64,000 nucleotides of DNA from Akkermansiaceae bacterium (lineage in GTDB: Bacteria > Verrucomicrobiota > Verrucomicrobiia > Verrucomicrobiales > Akkermansiaceae). A program made the position numbers and the translations under genes. The stretch's first letter is position 1; each line of letters starts with the position of its first letter. The stretch lies in assembly GCA_015061985.1 (NCBI GenBank), contig SUVN01000005.1, positions 1 to 64,000 of the forward strand. The letters run 5' to 3'. This document shows, in pieces, positions 8,290 to 16,479 of this stretch. The notes under the pieces were generated by a model that was given only the letters and a program-made list of their open reading frames with translations, was not told the DNA's origin and searched no databases.

Positions 8290-8889
8290 TTATAATTGTC
8301 GTTGACGGAGCGCTTCATAGAGACACACCCCCGTAGCCACCGAGACGTTGAGGCAGGGGACGCTGCCCATCATGGGAATGCGCACCAGAAAATCGCAGTT
8401 TTCTTCGGTCAGGCGGCGCATGCCATCACCCTCCGCTCCCATAACGAGGGCAATTCCCCCCTTGAAGTCAATATCGTATACGGAACGGTCGCCATGGTCA
8501 GATGTGCCCACAAACCAGATACCCGCTTCTTTCATGTCTTTCATGGTGCGGGCAAGGTTGGTCACCTGAATGAAAGGGACTTTTTCTGCGGCTCCGACGG
8601 AGACCCGAAGTACGGTTTCCGTGATGCCGACGGATTTATCCTTGGGGGCGATGACGGCGGCTACCCCGGCACCATCAGCAGTGCGGAGGATGGCGCCGAG
8701 ATTATGCGGATCCTGAATGCAGTCCAGCACCAGATAGAGCCCCTGAGGCCGGGCTTCCAGAATATCAACCAGCGCAGCTTCATTCTGCGCTTTGATGACA
8801 GTACCTGCTGCCTTTTTTTCGAAGCGGTTTTCGGTGCGGGCCGTGTGTTTATTGGGGCGAGCAGTCCGATCGTGTCCGTGTGGTTTCAT
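8290..8889 (-). CDS. TrmH/RlmB-type RNA 2'-O-ribose methyltransferase
   Basis: This is a SPOUT (trefoil-knot) methyltransferase of 199 residues. Its signatures are [19 protein letters not shown] (motif 1), [12 protein letters not shown] (motif 2) and [21 protein letters not shown] (motif 3, SAM knot; split here by eye). The family 2'-O-methylates rRNA or tRNA. RlmB, which methylates 23S G2251, is the nearest resemblance, but the N-terminal RNA-binding domain is reduced to a basic tail ([20 protein letters not shown]). The ATG at 8889 is used because an earlier in-frame ATG at 9021 lies inside tcdA. It starts four bases after tcdA ends. Confidence 0.85.
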   Translation of the reverse strand: MKPHGHDRTARPNKHTARTENRFEKKAAGTVIKAQNEAALVDILEARPQGLYLVLDCIQDPHNLGAILRTADGAGVAAVIAPKDKSVGITETVLRVSVGAAEKVPFIQVTNLARTMKDMKEAGIWFVGTSDHGDRSVYDIDFKGGIALVMGAEGDGMRRLTEENCDFLVRIPMMGSVPCLNVSVATGVCLYEALRQRQL

Positions 8890-8893
8890 AAAA

Positions 8894-9667
8894 TCAGTTT
8901 CCGGTGATGATGTTGATGGCGGCGCCGGCCATGAGGAATCCGAACGTGCCGGTGACGTGAGTGGCAGAGCCAAAGCCGCTGGCACAACCGATTCCACCCT
9001 TTTGCCCGGGCTCCCGCTCACAGCTTACTGTGCCGTCACATTTGGGAAAACGGGGGCGCTCCGGTGAATAGACGCAGGGTATGCCTATTTCCGGGCATCG
9101 GTCATAGAGGGGGAAATCATAGTCCCTACGCAGATTTTTTCGCAGTTGCGCCAGCATGTTATCGCCGCAGGTTCGCGCTAAATCAGCCATTTGGATGCAG
9201 GCGGCGTTGATTCGTCCTCCGGCACCGCCGCAGGTGACAATGGGAAGGTGTCGTTTGTAACATTCGGCAATGAGGTGAGTCTTCGGTCGCATGGAATCAA
9301 TGGCATCGATAACCACATCCGGCTTTGTGTCGAAAAGGCGTTCCGGGTGGTTGACAGTGTAGAACGAAAACACTTCCTCTACGCATACATTCGGGTTTAT
9401 CTCCCGGATGCGTTCGCCCATGACCTCTACTTTGGCGCGACCATAGTGGTTGCCCAATGCATGAATCTGGCGGTTGGTGTTGGTGATGCACAGGTCATCC
9501 ATGTCCATCAGGATGATGGTGCCGATGCCGCTGCGCGCCAGCGCTTCCGCAGCCCAGGAGCCTACACCGCCAATGCCGACAACAGCCACCCTTGCCGATG
9601 CCAATTGTTCAGCCGGTTGCATGCCGTACAGGCGGACGATACCGCCGAATCGTTCTGTATCCATCAT
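8894..9667 (-). CDS. tcdA: tRNA threonylcarbamoyladenosine dehydratase
   Basis: This is a ThiF/MoeB/E1-like protein of 257 residues. [18 protein letters not shown] is the ATP-binding glycine loop (near residue 30), [13 protein letters not shown] is the adenylation motif, and [11 protein letters not shown] follows. The length and the C-terminal [14 protein letters not shown] segment match TcdA (CsdL), which cyclises t6A37 to ct6A in tRNAs. It is membrane-associated in E. coli by a C-terminal hydrophobic segment, and a similar one ends this protein. Its start overlaps the ymdB stop (ATGA). An ATG three bases downstream is equally possible. Confidence 0.9.
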   Translation of the reverse strand: MMDTERFGGIVRLYGMQPAEQLASARVAVVGIGGVGSWAAEALARSGIGTIILMDMDDLCITNTNRQIHALGNHYGRAKVEVMGERIREINPNVCVEEVFSFYTVNHPERLFDTKPDVVIDAIDSMRPKTHLIAECYKRHLPIVTCGGAGGRINAACIQMADLARTCGDNMLAQLRKNLRRDYDFPLYDRCPEIGIPCVYSPERPRFPKCDGTVSCEREPGQKGGIGCASGFGSATHVTGTFGFLMAGAAINIITGN

Positions 9668-10455
9668 GGCTCGTTGCAGGGAATGTTTATGCGTTGGATT
9701 GTCCGGGCTCGGCCACAGGATTCATCGATATCTATAACCACTCCGCTGACCACAGCCGGGAAGCCGCCAATGGGCAATTTACAGGGCAGGGTGGTAATCT
9801 GGGCTTTCAGAACGGCTTCTTTATCCCGGCCGATGACACCGATGGAGCTCCCGCACATCCCGGCATCCGTGAGGTAGGCCGTGCCTCCCGGCAGTATTTG
9901 CTCATCTGCTGTCTGCACATGCGTGTGTGTACCGATAACGGCAGATACCAGCCCATCCAGATGGTAGCCCATGCTGATTTTCTCACTGGAGGCCTCCGCA
10001 TGCATGTCCACCAAAATGATATTCACGCCTTCATTGTTCAGGCGCTGCGCTTCTTCTTGCCCGTGCAGAAAGGGATTATCCGCCTTTGTCGGCATGAATG
10101 TTCTGCCTATAAGACTGATGACGCCAAGCTTTCCTTCCGGGGTATTGATGATGCAGGAACCGATTCCGGGCGTATCCTTCTGATAGTTGAATGGACGGAG
10201 AACGGTAGGGAACTCCGGCATGGCTTCAATCATTTCATTCTGATCCCAGGCATGGTCTCCCAGCGTGATGACATCCACGCCATTATCAAAGAATTCCCGC
10301 GCCAGACGAGGGATGATACCACGCCCGGCGGCTGCGTTTTCGCCGTTCACCACAACGGCATCCGCTGCGTATTGTGCCCGAAGTTCGGGCAGAACCCGGT
10401 ATAATGCCTTTCTGCCGGTTTCACCGACAACGTCACCCAGAAAAATGACAACCAT
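9664..10455 (-). CDS. ymdB: YmdB-type metallophosphoesterase
   Basis: The 263-residue protein matches the TIGR00282/YmdB family by length and motifs: FLGDVVGETGR, VVNGENAAAGRG, TLGDHAWDQNE, VDMHAEASSEK and GTHTHVQTAD. These supply the two-metal site. B. subtilis YmdB hydrolyses 2',3'-cyclic nucleotides and influences biofilm fate; the role here is inferred only from family. The protein is cytosolic. The gene starts nine bases after the uspA-like gene ends and overlaps tcdA, so both are likely transcribed together. Confidence 0.92.
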   Translation of the reverse strand: MVVIFLGDVVGETGRKALYRVLPELRAQYAADAVVVNGENAAAGRGIIPRLAREFFDNGVDVITLGDHAWDQNEMIEAMPEFPTVLRPFNYQKDTPGIGSCIINTPEGKLGVISLIGRTFMPTKADNPFLHGQEEAQRLNNEGVNIILVDMHAEASSEKISMGYHLDGLVSAVIGTHTHVQTADEQILPGGTAYLTDAGMCGSSIGVIGRDKEAVLKAQITTLPCKLPIGGFPAVVSGVVIDIDESCGRARTIQRINIPCNEP

Positions 10456-10464
10456 GAATCCGTA

Positions 10465-10947
10465 TCACTTGCTCTGCGTGCAGGGGACAACCGTCACGGG
10501 GATGGATGCTGCGCGGATGATTTTCTCTGCCGTATTACCTAACAGAATGGAGGTGAGAAGGCTGTGGTGACGATTGCCGATAACCAGCATATCCACACTA
10601 TGCCTTTTGCAGAAGCTGCTCATGCACTCGACTATGTCGTCTGCTTCTTCTGCCTTGCCATAGATGGGAATATCCCATTTTTTACTGATTTCCTCTGCGA
10701 GCTGTTTGGCGCGATTGTCGGCCATTTCCAGAACCTCGCATCCGATACCCACTCGGGGTAACTCAATACCGGGAATGCCCTCAGGAATATCGCATGCAGA
10801 GAGGCTTCCTGCGGCATCGATGACGCAGGGCTCGACGGCATGGAGCAGATACATCTTTCCACCGCACTGGCGAACCAGGTTGGCGGCATAGTCCAGCACG
10901 GGGCGGGACTCTTCTGAAAAATCGGTTGCTGCAAGTACTCTCATCAT
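10465..10947 (-). CDS. universal stress protein (UspA family)
   Basis: A single Usp domain of 160 residues: MRVLAATDFSEESRPVLDYAANL (first strand and helix) and VDMLVIGNRHHSLLTSILLGNTAEKI at the C-terminus. The ATP-binding motif Gx2Gx9G(S/T) is incomplete because the second glycine is His, so nucleotide binding is uncertain. Two consecutive ATGs (10947, 10944) are possible starts. The second lies 6 bases after a CACAAT -10-like hexamer, which would fit the leaderless pattern seen elsewhere, but no good -35 accompanies it. It is probably the first gene of the leftward unit down to the glycosyltransferase at 6387. Confidence 0.85.
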   Translation of the reverse strand: MMRVLAATDFSEESRPVLDYAANLVRQCGGKMYLLHAVEPCVIDAAGSLSACDIPEGIPGIELPRVGIGCEVLEMADNRAKQLAEEISKKWDIPIYGKAEEADDIVECMSSFCKRHSVDMLVIGNRHHSLLTSILLGNTAEKIIRAASIPVTVVPCTQSK

Positions 10948-10981
10948 AAGATTGTGGAACTGTTATTGTTGGAATAAAAGG

Positions 10982-12229
10982 TTAACCTCTGAACTTTGCT
11001 TTCTGGTGCTGCCAGATGGCGAATGCAGCACACAGCACATTGGGAAGCCACAGTACGATATAGGGCGTGATGCCCCCGGATTTGCGGGAAAGCTCACAGA
11101 ATACCAGTGCCATGAAATAGACGGCGGCTACCAGAATGCCGATGGCAAATCCGGTCGAAGTATCGCGGCGACGAGCCGTAATGGCCAGTGGGACACCGAT
11201 GAGCGAGAACACAATGCAGGCACAGGCAAAGGAGAGACGCTGAATCCCCTCCGTACGGAAGGCTCGAATGTTCTTTTTGTTCATCTGCCCCATAAAGTCT
11301 GTAGCATCCTTACGCGTGGCAGCCCAGAGACGCTCGGCACAGGGGAATGGCTTTTTCTGTCCTGCGGCACTCTCACATCGGTGCACGGTGTTCATGTCAA
11401 CTCCATCCAGAATGGCCAATTGGTTCAGTACATCGCTGATTTCCGTGTTGGTGAAACGGTTGGGTTTGAACTTGCGCGACGTGCGAATCGGAATATGAAC
11501 CTGCATGGGCATTTCGCTGATGATTGGCAGGTTTGTTACCGTTTCTTTCTTTTTGTCAACGGAAGAGCTTTCCATGGTGGCATTCCTGAGAGTAAGATTC
11601 AGAATGCGTGTCTTGATATCGAATGTGCCGATTCTTGCTGATTCGGCATGAATAGCATCAAATTTGGGGCCGCCGGAGCCGGTTAATGCTTCTTCCGATG
11701 GATAAATGTGGACTCCGAGTAAATCATCCCCGCTGCGTTGCTCAATATAGAGCTGCACCTTGTCCAATTTTGTCGAATCCTGGCTGGAGCTGAGCAGGTT
11801 GCGTGGATTATCCATGGCGGCCTTTACCACCAGCTCCGTCATAGCTTGCTTGCCTTTTGGTGCGATTTCAATATTGATGTAATAGCACAGGAAAGAGAGC
11901 GCGATGCCCATTCCGATGGCAGGTGCGCTCAGCCTCCAGAGGCTCAGCCCTGCCATGCGCATGGAAGTCAGCTCGTTATCCGCAGCCAGCCGCCCATACA
12001 CAAGCAGAACTGCAGTAAGGAATCCCCACGGTACGGAAAAGGTGAGGGAGAAAGGAATGACCTGCAGGATGAAGTCAATCACGATGGAAGGCGGAGCTCC
12101 GCTTTCTACCAGGAGGGAATGCAATTCCTTGAAGAGTTGTCCCAACAGCAGCAGCATAGTAAGCGACAACACCCCGAGGAAGGTGATGGCAATCAACTGG
12201 CGGAGAATGTAACGATCCAGCGTTTTCAT
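10982..12229 (-). CDS. LptF/LptG-type lipopolysaccharide export permease
   Basis: This 415-residue inner-membrane protein has the YjgP/YjgQ layout. There are three N-terminal membrane segments (about 15-35, 50-85, 100-120), a periplasmic beta-rich domain (about 135-300) and three C-terminal segments (about 330-405). The conserved LAADNELTSMRMAGLSL coupling-helix region sits at about 85-102. It works with LptB, LptC and LptA to move LPS to the outer membrane. LptF and LptG cannot be told apart here. Only one such gene is in the window. It is transcribed from its own promoter, divergent from cdaA. Confidence 0.88.
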   Translation of the reverse strand: MKTLDRYILRQLIAITFLGVLSLTMLLLLGQLFKELHSLLVESGAPPSIVIDFILQVIPFSLTFSVPWGFLTAVLLVYGRLAADNELTSMRMAGLSLWRLSAPAIGMGIALSFLCYYINIEIAPKGKQAMTELVVKAAMDNPRNLLSSSQDSTKLDKVQLYIEQRSGDDLLGVHIYPSEEALTGSGGPKFDAIHAESARIGTFDIKTRILNLTLRNATMESSSVDKKKETVTNLPIISEMPMQVHIPIRTSRKFKPNRFTNTEISDVLNQLAILDGVDMNTVHRCESAAGQKKPFPCAERLWAATRKDATDFMGQMNKKNIRAFRTEGIQRLSFACACIVFSLIGVPLAITARRRDTSTGFAIGILVAAVYFMALVFCELSRKSGGITPYIVLWLPNVLCAAFAIWQHQKAKFRG

Positions 12230-12244
12230 GTATGGTACTGAAGC

Positions 12245-12272
12245 ATTCTATCATATTTGTCCGTTTTTGCAA
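12245..12272 (-). promoter_or_regulatory. lptF/G promoter
   Basis: On the minus strand: TTGCAA, a 16-base spacer, TAGAAT. The ATG is 16 bases after the -10, predicting a leader of about 9 bases. Confidence 0.6.
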
Positions 12273-12354
12273 ACAGGAAATCACAGAAAACCGTAATTTT
12301 ACATAGTGTAAGCTATTTCAAATGGCGAAAGACGGTCAGTAGCCTGTTTTCCGC

Positions 12355-12383
12355 TTGCAATCTGCCTGATGTGATAGTAACAT
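12355..12383 (+). promoter_or_regulatory. cdaA promoter, predicted leaderless
   Basis: GCTTGCAA holds the -35, with a 17-base spacer and -10 TAACAT. The ATG is separated from the -10 by only 6 bases, so transcription should begin at the start codon. Confidence 0.6.
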
Positions 12384-12389
12384 AAGCCC

Positions 12390-13175
12390 ATGTCGTTACT
12401 GGAAGTTCTCAGAGCTCTGTTTGAGATATTTGTGCTCTGGATATTGTTTTACCAACTCTATCGCGCCATCAAGGATTCGCGCGCGGCGGCGATTCTGGCC
12501 GGATTGATTGCTACGGTGATTTTGGGGTATATTCTTCTTGAATTAACCCATGCCGTTGTGTTGAAGCAACTTGCGGGGTTGATTATCGGGCCGGGTACGC
12601 TGCTGGTGGTTCTGTTTCAGCCGGAGGTGCGTTCTGCGCTGGCCAAGTTCGGTTCGAACAGGGTTATTCGCGGGTTGCTGAACCGACGGGAAATGAACAA
12701 GGACTTCGTTCCCACCGTTTGCGATTCTGTATCGTATCTGGTCAGTAAGCGCTATGGTGCATTGATTGCCATTTGCCGCAACAACAATCTTCAGGAATAT
12801 ACCTCATCCGGTACGGAGTTGGATGCGTGCTATACCCGTGAGCTCATTGGTACAATATTCATGCCAAAGACCTTGCTGCATGATGGTGCCGTTATCGTGA
12901 ATGGTGAGCGTATTGTCTGTGCCGCCGCCATCCTTCCGGTTTCTAACCGTGAGCTGAAGGACCGCAGCATGGGATTGCGGCATCGTGCCGGCATCGGCCT
13001 GGCAGAGGCATCAGATGCCGTTGTCATCATCGTATCCGAGGAGACAGGCGCTGTATCTCTTGCCGTGGGTAACGTGGTACAGCGGGATCTCAGTCTGGAA
13101 CTTCTTTCTGAACGTTTAACTCAACTCCTTTACACTCATGCGTCGCAGGAACATAATAAAGAAACTGCTCATTGA
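12390..13175 (+). CDS. cdaA: diadenylate cyclase CdaA
   Basis: CdaA makes c-di-AMP from two ATP at the membrane. The 261 residues show three N-terminal membrane helices (about 8-28, 35-55, 58-78) and a DisA_N cyclase domain. The catalytic motifs are LLHDGAVIV (DGA) and LRHRAGIGLAE (RHR). The predicted promoter puts the +1 at the ATG, which supports this start. The 3' end overlaps by 38 bases a small CdaR-like gene; in Firmicutes cdaA is likewise followed by its regulator cdaR. The usual glmM neighbour is replaced by bioD. Confidence 0.93.
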   Translation: MSLLEVLRALFEIFVLWILFYQLYRAIKDSRAAAILAGLIATVILGYILLELTHAVVLKQLAGLIIGPGTLLVVLFQPEVRSALAKFGSNRVIRGLLNRREMNKDFVPTVCDSVSYLVSKRYGALIAICRNNNLQEYTSSGTELDACYTRELIGTIFMPKTLLHDGAVIVNGERIVCAAAILPVSNRELKDRSMGLRHRAGIGLAEASDAVVIIVSEETGAVSLAVGNVVQRDLSLELLSERLTQLLYTHASQEHNKETAH

Positions 13176-13305
13176 TAACTGGAAGCCGAAGCTGGTTTGT
13201 CTGGTATGTGCAGTAGTTGTCTGGCTGCTGGTGAACCACCTGCTGGTGAGAGGCGATAGCCCGGAGTGGGATATCGATGACATCCGATTTGCTAACCCCG
13301 AATAA
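13138..13305 (+). CDS. minimal YbbR/CdaR-like single-pass membrane protein
   Basis: This 55-residue protein has a basic N-terminus (MRRRNIIKKLLIDNW), one hydrophobic helix (about residues 17-37, KLVCLVCAVVVWLLVNHLLV) and a short acidic tail. The segment resembles the N-terminal membrane anchor of YbbR/CdaR proteins, the CdaA regulators encoded directly after cdaA in many bacteria. All extracytoplasmic YbbR repeats are absent. It overlaps cdaA by 38 bases and ends 11 bases before bioD, so translation is likely coupled. Identification rests on position and the anchor pattern; function is inferred. Confidence 0.65.
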   Translation: MRRRNIIKKLLIDNWKPKLVCLVCAVVVWLLVNHLLVRGDSPEWDIDDIRFANPE

Positions 13306-13316
13306 GAGCTTTTCGT

Positions 13317-13946
13317 ATGAACCATTATCTGATAGTCGGCACAGATACGAAAGTGGGCAAGACGCATGTGATATGCGCCTTGTTGAAAGACTTGCAGTCC
13401 CGGGGGTGCAGCGCATTGGGAATCAAACCGGTGGAATGCGGCAGCCGGGCGGATGCCAGAACCTTGCGCGAATCCGCATCCTCTCAGATGAGTCTGGAAC
13501 AGCTCAACCCTGTCTACTTGCGCGCCGGGGCAGATCCCTGTATGGCTGCGGAACTGGAGCGCCGTTCTCTGGCTGCTGATGTGCTGAAGAATGCCTATAG
13601 CGCCGTTGCTTCATCGGCTGAGGTTGTTCTGGTGGAAGCCGCAGGCGGTTGGCTGGTTCCTTATGCTCCCGGTATCACGCAGGCAGATGCCGCAGAGGTG
13701 TTGCATATACCGGTGATACTGGTGGTGGGGAATCGACCGGGGGCTGTGAATCATACGCTGTTAACGGTGCAGGATATCAAACGCCGGGGACTGGAATGCA
13801 AGGGTATCATTCTCAACCATCTGTCGGATGACTGGGATTCTGCATCACTGACCAATCGGAAGCTTATAGAGGATTTTACCGGACTGCCCATTCTGGCGGA
13901 GTTAATCTACGGTCAGGATGAGTTGGATTCATCCATATTAGATTGA
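13317..13946 (+). CDS. bioD: dethiobiotin synthetase
   Basis: BioD closes the ureido ring of dethiobiotin from 7,8-diaminopelargonate, CO2 and ATP. The 209 residues include the P-loop variant VGTDTKVGKTHV (residues 6-17), GIKPVECG and LVEAAGGWLVPY, the usual BioD set. It lies in the cdaA run, 11 bases after the small membrane protein, and two bases before the next start. No other biotin synthesis gene is in the window; birA, which uses biotin, is at 35597. Confidence 0.92.
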   Translation: MNHYLIVGTDTKVGKTHVICALLKDLQSRGCSALGIKPVECGSRADARTLRESASSQMSLEQLNPVYLRAGADPCMAAELERRSLAADVLKNAYSAVASSAEVVLVEAAGGWLVPYAPGITQADAAEVLHIPVILVVGNRPGAVNHTLLTVQDIKRRGLECKGIILNHLSDDWDSASLTNRKLIEDFTGLPILAELIYGQDELDSSILD

Positions 13947-13948
13947 GC

Positions 13949-14896
13949 ATGCGAAGTCTTTTCCTGATATTGCTGTTATCATCGTGTGTTGCTTTTTCGC
14001 AGGAGGAAGTAATTGAGGAGGCCGTGCAGGTAGCCCAGACGGCAGATAGCTGTCGGGCAGCTGCGGAAGCGGGGGACGCGGCGGCGCAGTATGAGCTGGC
14101 TCGCTGTTATTTTACGGGGGCCGGAGTGAGTCCTTCATTGAACAAGGCGCTGGAGTGGCTTCGCAAAGCGGCAGAACAGGGCTATGCCGAGGCTCAGTGC
14201 AATCTGGCAGAGTGTTATGCTGATGGAGTTGGGGTGGATAAAAATGCGTATGAAGCCGCAGTCTGGTGGGTCAAGGCCGCTAAACAGAACCATCCCGAAG
14301 CTCAATACAGACTGGGTGTGGCACACCTGCGCGGGGAAGGAGTCGTGCAGAGTGCTACGCTGGGTTTGGCGTGGTTGAAACGAACAGCGGCGCAGAATCA
14401 CACGGCGGCGCTCTATCATCTGGGGTTCTGTTATCTGCAAGGAACGGATGGGCAGACCAAACCGGAGGAAGCAGCCTCCCTTTTTCGCCGTGCGGCAGAG
14501 CAGGGGCATGCATGGGCCTGCTACTGGTATGCAGTCTGTCTGCAGGAGGGAACAGGGGTACAAAAAAATCCCACACAGGCGGTAGAGTACCTGCTGCGTT
14601 CGGCTGATGGACTCTGCGATGCTGCTGCGTTCCGCTTGGCATTGTGTTATGAGCGCGGCTGGGGTGTGGCCCCGGATGCGGCTGCTGCCTTCGATTGGTG
14701 TTGGCGGGCGGCAGAAGCGGGTATGCCTGAAGCTCAGTTCAGATTGGGGGCATGGCTGGAAGAGGGGTTCGGTTGTAAAGCGAATACTGAAAAAGCCCTC
14801 AAATGGTATAAAAAAGCAGCGGACGCAGGGCATAGGGAGGCTCAGAACCGCTTGAATATCCTCAATGAGAAAAAGCCTGCAAAGGCAGAGGAATAA
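13949..14896 (+). CDS. exported Sel1-repeat protein
   Basis: A signal peptide (MRSLFLILLLSSCVAFSQ) is followed by about seven Sel1-like repeats. These are 36-residue helical pairs with the A-x-x-x-L-x-x-C/Y-x-x-G-x-G-V pattern, for example AQYELARCYFTGAGV and AQYRLGVAHLRGEGV. The 315-residue protein is exported; a lipobox-like LSSC could instead make it a lipoprotein. Sel1 proteins act as scaffolds for protein contacts, but no partner can be named. The ATG at 13949 is preferred to a TTG six bases earlier. It overlaps the next gene (TAATG). Confidence 0.85.
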   Translation: MRSLFLILLLSSCVAFSQEEVIEEAVQVAQTADSCRAAAEAGDAAAQYELARCYFTGAGVSPSLNKALEWLRKAAEQGYAEAQCNLAECYADGVGVDKNAYEAAVWWVKAAKQNHPEAQYRLGVAHLRGEGVVQSATLGLAWLKRTAAQNHTAALYHLGFCYLQGTDGQTKPEEAASLFRRAAEQGHAWACYWYAVCLQEGTGVQKNPTQAVEYLLRSADGLCDAAAFRLALCYERGWGVAPDAAAAFDWCWRAAEAGMPEAQFRLGAWLEEGFGCKANTEKALKWYKKAADAGHREAQNRLNILNEKKPAKAEE

Positions 14897-15597
14897 TGAA
14901 TTGTCCGGATTCATGGGCGGAGTGGCTCCGATTTGGAGGCGGTGCGTTGTTGCTCCTGTTCGGGCTTATGGTTGCCGTAGTCAACTGGGGCATTTTGCTC
15001 TACAACATTTGGCATGGTCTGATTAAGAAAGATGCTAAACATTCCTCCTATATTCCGCTTTTCGCCTTTTTGGGTATAGTGGCAGGGGGATTTCTCCTGT
15101 CGCCCTTCCGTTCGCATCTTGCGTTGCTGGTTTTTCTGGATGCCGCTACATTGTCTTTCCTGTGCGGTTTTGTCTGTCTGCCGCTGCGTCAGAAAGAAAA
15201 AAACAGACAGATGATTGATTTAATTCAGAAATCAATAGAAGCAGAGAGTAAGAGACTTTCTGAGTGTGAGGGGCAGCTGAGGCAATACATGTCCGGCGGC
15301 GAACTGTGCTTTCTGGTAGAATGGTGGGAAAAAGATGATTTGCTTTTTGTTGAAAACGCTCACCTTCTTTTCATTTTTGCAGATGGTACCTATATGGATT
15401 TTCTGCTGCACCGTCCTATTGCGGAAAGATTAAGCAGCGTTCTGGCAGAATACGGAATCAAGTGGACAGCCCGAATGGAGCTTCAATTTGATTCCTGCAT
15501 CCTGTATCCTCCGCAATGTGCGGGGCAACCGTTTTACAATCCGGATGGTTCTATCCGCAGTGAATATATTCATTCTGCAAGGCGAAAAGGAACATGA
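14896..15597 (+). CDS. membrane protein of unknown function
   Basis: The 233 residues have three predicted membrane helices (about 12-36, 50-67, 72-92). A charged, probably coiled-coil helix follows (about 97-130, QKEKNRQMIDLIQKSIEAES...). The C-terminal soluble domain is rich in aromatic residues. No family was recognised. The start overlaps the stop of the Sel1 gene, so the two are likely translated together; the membrane protein may anchor or receive the exported Sel1 protein, which is inference only. Confidence 0.7.
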   Translation: MNCPDSWAEWLRFGGGALLLLFGLMVAVVNWGILLYNIWHGLIKKDAKHSSYIPLFAFLGIVAGGFLLSPFRSHLALLVFLDAATLSFLCGFVCLPLRQKEKNRQMIDLIQKSIEAESKRLSECEGQLRQYMSGGELCFLVEWWEKDDLLFVENAHLLFIFADGTYMDFLLHRPIAERLSSVLAEYGIKWTARMELQFDSCILYPPQCAGQPFYNPDGSIRSEYIHSARRKGT

Positions 15598-15631
15598 AGC
15601 CGTCATCAGGCAGAATAGGAATAGATTAGGC

Positions 15632-15660
15632 TTGCTTTGCGCTTGATGCTGTGGGAGAAT
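15632..15660 (+). promoter_or_regulatory. SDR gene promoter, predicted leaderless
   Basis: GCTTGCTT holds the -35 (TTGCTT), with a 17-base spacer and -10 GAGAAT. The ATG at 15667 is 6 bases after the -10, which favours it over the ATG at 15637 inside the promoter. Confidence 0.5.
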
Positions 15661-15666
15661 AGGTGC

Positions 15667-16479
15667 ATGAGATACACCCATGCTGTGATAACCGGGGCTT
15701 CATCCGGATTTGGTGAGGCGTTTGCCCGACGTCTGGCGAGGGAGTGTGCCCATGTAGTCCTGGTGGCGCGGCGCGGGGAAGTTCTGCATGCGCTTGCAGA
15801 TGAGTTGAGAGATTCGTATCCCGGATTGAAGATAACGGTGCATCCCTGTGACCTGTCAGAAACGGCTGCTCGCCAGCAATTGATTGCGTCATTGGAGGGC
15901 TTATCGGAAGGAAAAATCCTGCTGGTGAATAATGCCGGACTTGGGGATTACGGAGAATATGCCGCCAGCGAGCCGGAGCGCAACCACTGTATGTTGCAGG
16001 TAAATGTGGTGGCTGTTGCAGAACTGACGCGGGCGTTGCTGCCTCGCATGCGGAAGCAGGGTGGCGGCATTATTAACATCGCTTCTCTGGCCGCAGATTT
16101 GTTCATCCCGGATTTTGCCATATACGCCGCATCGAAGGCGTTTGTCGCGTCATTCAGCGAGGCTGTCCGTCTGGAGGTTCGCGCGGATGGAATACCGGTT
16201 GTAGCGGTGTGTCCCGGCCCTGTTCATACGGGCTTTGGAGATGTGGCGCGTCGCCACGGATGCACCAATGGCTATTCTCCTTTCAAGAAATGGTTTTATA
16301 CGCCCATTCCCACGGTGGTGAATGGAGCGGTATCTGCCTTGGAACGCGGCAAAGCCCGCTATTATCCCTCTTTGCGGATTCGCCTGGCCGGATTGCTGGT
16401 TCGGAATTTACCCCTGTGGGTACTGCGCCTGGTAATGGGGCGGCGGCCGCGTCAAGTATCTCTCCTCGACGAAACATGA
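15667..16479 (+). CDS. short-chain dehydrogenase/reductase
   Basis: This is a classical SDR fold of 270 residues. TGASSGFGEAFAR is the NAD(P)-binding glycine motif (residues 8-20), VNNAGLGDYG is the NNAG motif, and YAASK is the catalytic Tyr-x-x-x-Lys (near residue 157), with an upstream Ser in NIASL. Arg residues after the second strand (VARRGE) suggest NADP(H). The substrate is unknown. The stop overlaps the next start (ATGA), so it is cotranscribed with the GH75-like gene. Confidence 0.9.
   Translation: MRYTHAVITGASSGFGEAFARRLARECAHVVLVARRGEVLHALADELRDSYPGLKITVHPCDLSETAARQQLIASLEGLSEGKILLVNNAGLGDYGEYAASEPERNHCMLQVNVVAVAELTRALLPRMRKQGGGIINIASLAADLFIPDFAIYAASKAFVASFSEAVRLEVRADGIPVVAVCPGPVHTGFGDVARRHGCTNGYSPFKKWFYTPIPTVVNGAVSALERGKARYYPSLRIRLAGLLVRNLPLWVLRLVMGRRPRQVSLLDET

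Noticed and set aside
10979..10988. AGGTTAACCT palindrome between the lptF/G stop and uspA start as an operator
   Set aside because: It overlaps the lptF/G stop codon and lies more than 30 bases from any promoter element seen, so a chance palindrome is likely.
12650..12662. GGTTCGAAC-like string suggesting a tRNA T-loop
   Set aside because: It lies inside the cdaA coding sequence, and no acceptor or anticodon stem can be built around it. No other tRNA-like string was found in the window.
16209..16475. 89-residue N-terminal extension of the GH75-like protein
   Set aside because: It overlaps the SDR gene entirely and lacks protein-like features; the ATG at 16476 overlaps the SDR stop and begins a basic stretch followed by a membrane anchor.
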